Assembly: GCA_946533395.1 (NCBI GenBank)
Contig: CAMNBU010000021.1
Coordinates: 1 to 43,239 of the forward strand
Reading direction: 5' to 3'
DNA: 43,239 nt
DNA from: UBA4292 sp002395865
Lineage (GTDB): Bacteria; Bacillota; Clostridia; Lachnospirales; Lachnospiraceae
Shown one piece after another: positions 42,374 through 43,239 of the stretch; positions within the stretch are counted from its first letter, which is position 1; every line of letters starts with the position of its first letter. Both the position numbers and the translations under genes were made by a program. Below the pieces are notes generated by a model. It did not search any database, was not told where the DNA came from, and worked only from the letters and a program-made list of their open reading frames with translations.

Positions 42374-43239
42374 ATGAGAAGAGATAAGATACATAGAACA
42401 TCCGCATTTCTGATAGCACTGGCTGTTTCTCTTACAGGTTGTCAGGGAAAGACAGGCAGGGAAGAAACAACTTTAGCGACGCAGGAGATCACTACATCAG
42501 GCGTGCAAGAGCAGACAGCTCCGTCTTCGGCTGAAGATATCACCACGGCCGATGCCCTGACGACAGAGGATATGACCGAAGAAGATACGACTGAAGACAA
42601 GGATACATCAGTTCTGGAGACTGAAAGCGAAGAGGAAAGCACGGCAGAAGAGACAATTGCCGAGGAGCCTACAGCTGAAGAGACCGAAGAGCCGACAGCA
42701 GAAGAGAAGACTACTCCCGAAACTACTGCCGAGCCGACAACTCCGGAGCCCACGACTCCCGAACCCACGACTGCTGAACCGACAACACCGGAACCGACGA
42801 CTCCCGAGCCCACAACTCCCGAGCCGACCACGCCTGCGCCTACGACTCCTGCTCCTACGGAGCCCACGACGGCTGAGCCCGCCACGACACAGCCCATCGT
42901 CATCGTCAAGGCGGTGAAGATCGAGGGAAGCGTGAGCGGAACTCACTATATCGGCGATACGCTGTCCGGAGCAGACTTTACGATAAAGGTAACGATGTCC
43001 GACGGCAATGTGCTTACGAACCCCTCCGGATGGGCGGCTGCACCCCTTACGCTCTCCGCGGCCACGAATGTGATCACCATAGCTTACGGAGACGTGAGCA
43101 ATCAGATAACGGTGAACGTGAGCGAGAGACCTACGCAGCCGTCAACACCTACATCGGTCAGCGTCAACGGAATGGACGTAGTCAAGAACGCCATACAATA
43201 TATCGGTGTTCCCTATGTGCACGGAGGACAAAACCTTGC
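42374..43239 (+). CDS. NlpC/P60-type cell wall hydrolase lipoprotein (3' end outside window)
   Basis: The first 288 residues are visible. The signal peptide has lipobox LTGC (Cys24 or so) after a basic MRRDKIHRTS start. Residues 30-174 are Thr/Glu/Pro-rich, with TTPEP-type units from residue 96 as a stalk. Residues about 178-253 are an Ig-like domain closely similar to the one at the end of the PASTA kinase. After a short linker the protein reads VVKNAIQYIGVPYVHGGQNL, the usual beginning of an NlpC/P60 endopeptidase; the catalytic Cys would come a few residues later, past the window. Its probable action is cleavage of stem peptides in peptidoglycan. AAGGAG lies 12 bases before the ATG. Confidence 0.82.
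   Translation, partial: MRRDKIHRTSAFLIALAVSLTGCQGKTGREETTLATQEITTSGVQEQTAPSSAEDITTADALTTEDMTEEDTTEDKDTSVLETESEEESTAEETIAEEPTAEETEEPTAEEKTTPETTAEPTTPEPTTPEPTTAEPTTPEPTTPEPTTPEPTTPAPTTPAPTEPTTAEPATTQPIVIVKAVKIEGSVSGTHYIGDTLSGADFTIKVTMSDGNVLTNPSGWAAAPLTLSAATNVITIAYGDVSNQITVNVSERPTQPSTPTSVSVNGMDVVKNAIQYIGVPYVHGGQNL
42659..42895 (+). repeat. 15-bp tandem repeats encoding TTPEP-type stalk
   Basis: Units of Thr-Thr-Pro-Glu-Pro with a few variants. The codons differ between copies, so the array is old or selected. It is in inverted orientation to the array at 41596-41757. Confidence 0.85.
42905..43132 (+). other. Ig-like (Big_3-like) domain of the NlpC/P60 lipoprotein
   Basis: Same signature as in the kinase: YIGDTL, ADFT, MSDG, TNPSGW, then an I-T-I-A-Y-G strand. 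In the 29-residue core running from YIG to GW, 17 positions are identical to the kinase copy, with no gap. Confidence 0.75.

Noticed and set aside
42442..42909. Long minus-strand frame rich in Val-Gly-Ser opposite the NlpC/P60 lipoprotein
   Set aside because: It is the antisense reading of the TTPEP repeat codons. The plus-strand frame has a signal peptide, ribosome site and known domains. The similar plus-strand frame at 41575-42066 opposite the other lipoprotein is rejected likewise.

Overview
The window reads as a chromosomal segment of a low-G+C-phylum (Firmicutes) anaerobe of the class Clostridia, most like a fairly GC-rich member of the Lachnospiraceae. The evidence is gene content and order: priA-def-fmt-rsmB-rlmN-prpC-prkC-rsgA-rpe, pta-yceD-rpmF-plsX-acpP-rnc-smc-ftsY, formate-tetrahydrofolate ligase, the ACT/UPF0210 pair, and a PadR-DUF1700-DUF4097 cassette. 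Strong AGGAGG-type ribosome binding sites and sigma-A-type promoters fit. The family assignment is an inference from synteny, not from a marker gene.

Layout. (1) 1-14195 is a long co-directional housekeeping run: the 3' part of an FtsK/SpoIIIE translocase, fhs, priA, def, fmt, rsmB, rlmN, a PP2C phosphatase, a PASTA-domain Ser/Thr kinase, rsgA and rpe. Gaps are tiny or overlapping, so translation is probably coupled. (2) 14200-19092 is a carbohydrate block: an SGNH esterase, a GH36 alpha-galactosidase, a 307-bp nested inverted-repeat element, and galM behind its own consensus promoter. (3) 19106-26431 holds a small zinc-finger membrane protein, polA, coaE, a YycJ-like metallo-hydrolase, an ACT protein, a UPF0210 protein and an AI-2E family permease. 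tmcAL converges on the permease from the other strand, with an intrinsic terminator lying inside the permease gene. (4) 27757-29604 is a self-contained PadR-DUF1700-DUF4097 operon with a palindromic operator over its promoter. (5) 29631-40638 carries a D-2-hydroxyacid dehydrogenase, pta, yceD, rpmF (too short for most ORF callers), plsX, acpP, rnc, smc, ftsY and a threonine ammonia-lyase. It ends at a strong bidirectional terminator. (6) 40701-43239 has two divergent surface lipoproteins with Thr/Pro/Glu-rich stalks, separated by 392 bp that hold two promoters and a structured leader. The second lipoprotein, an apparent NlpC/P60 wall hydrolase, runs off the window.

How the parts connect. The most interesting theme is envelope biology. 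The PASTA kinase carries an extra extracellular Ig-like domain after its six PASTA repeats. A clearly related domain sits between the stalk and the catalytic start of the NlpC/P60 lipoprotein 30 kb away, which suggests a shared wall ligand or docking site. FtsY has moved its acidic region to the C-terminus. Two intergenic regions (17568-17874 and 42168-42290) have extensive, competing base-pairing potential that no coding feature explains.

Limits. All product calls come from reading motifs and family resemblance by eye; no database search or folding program was run.
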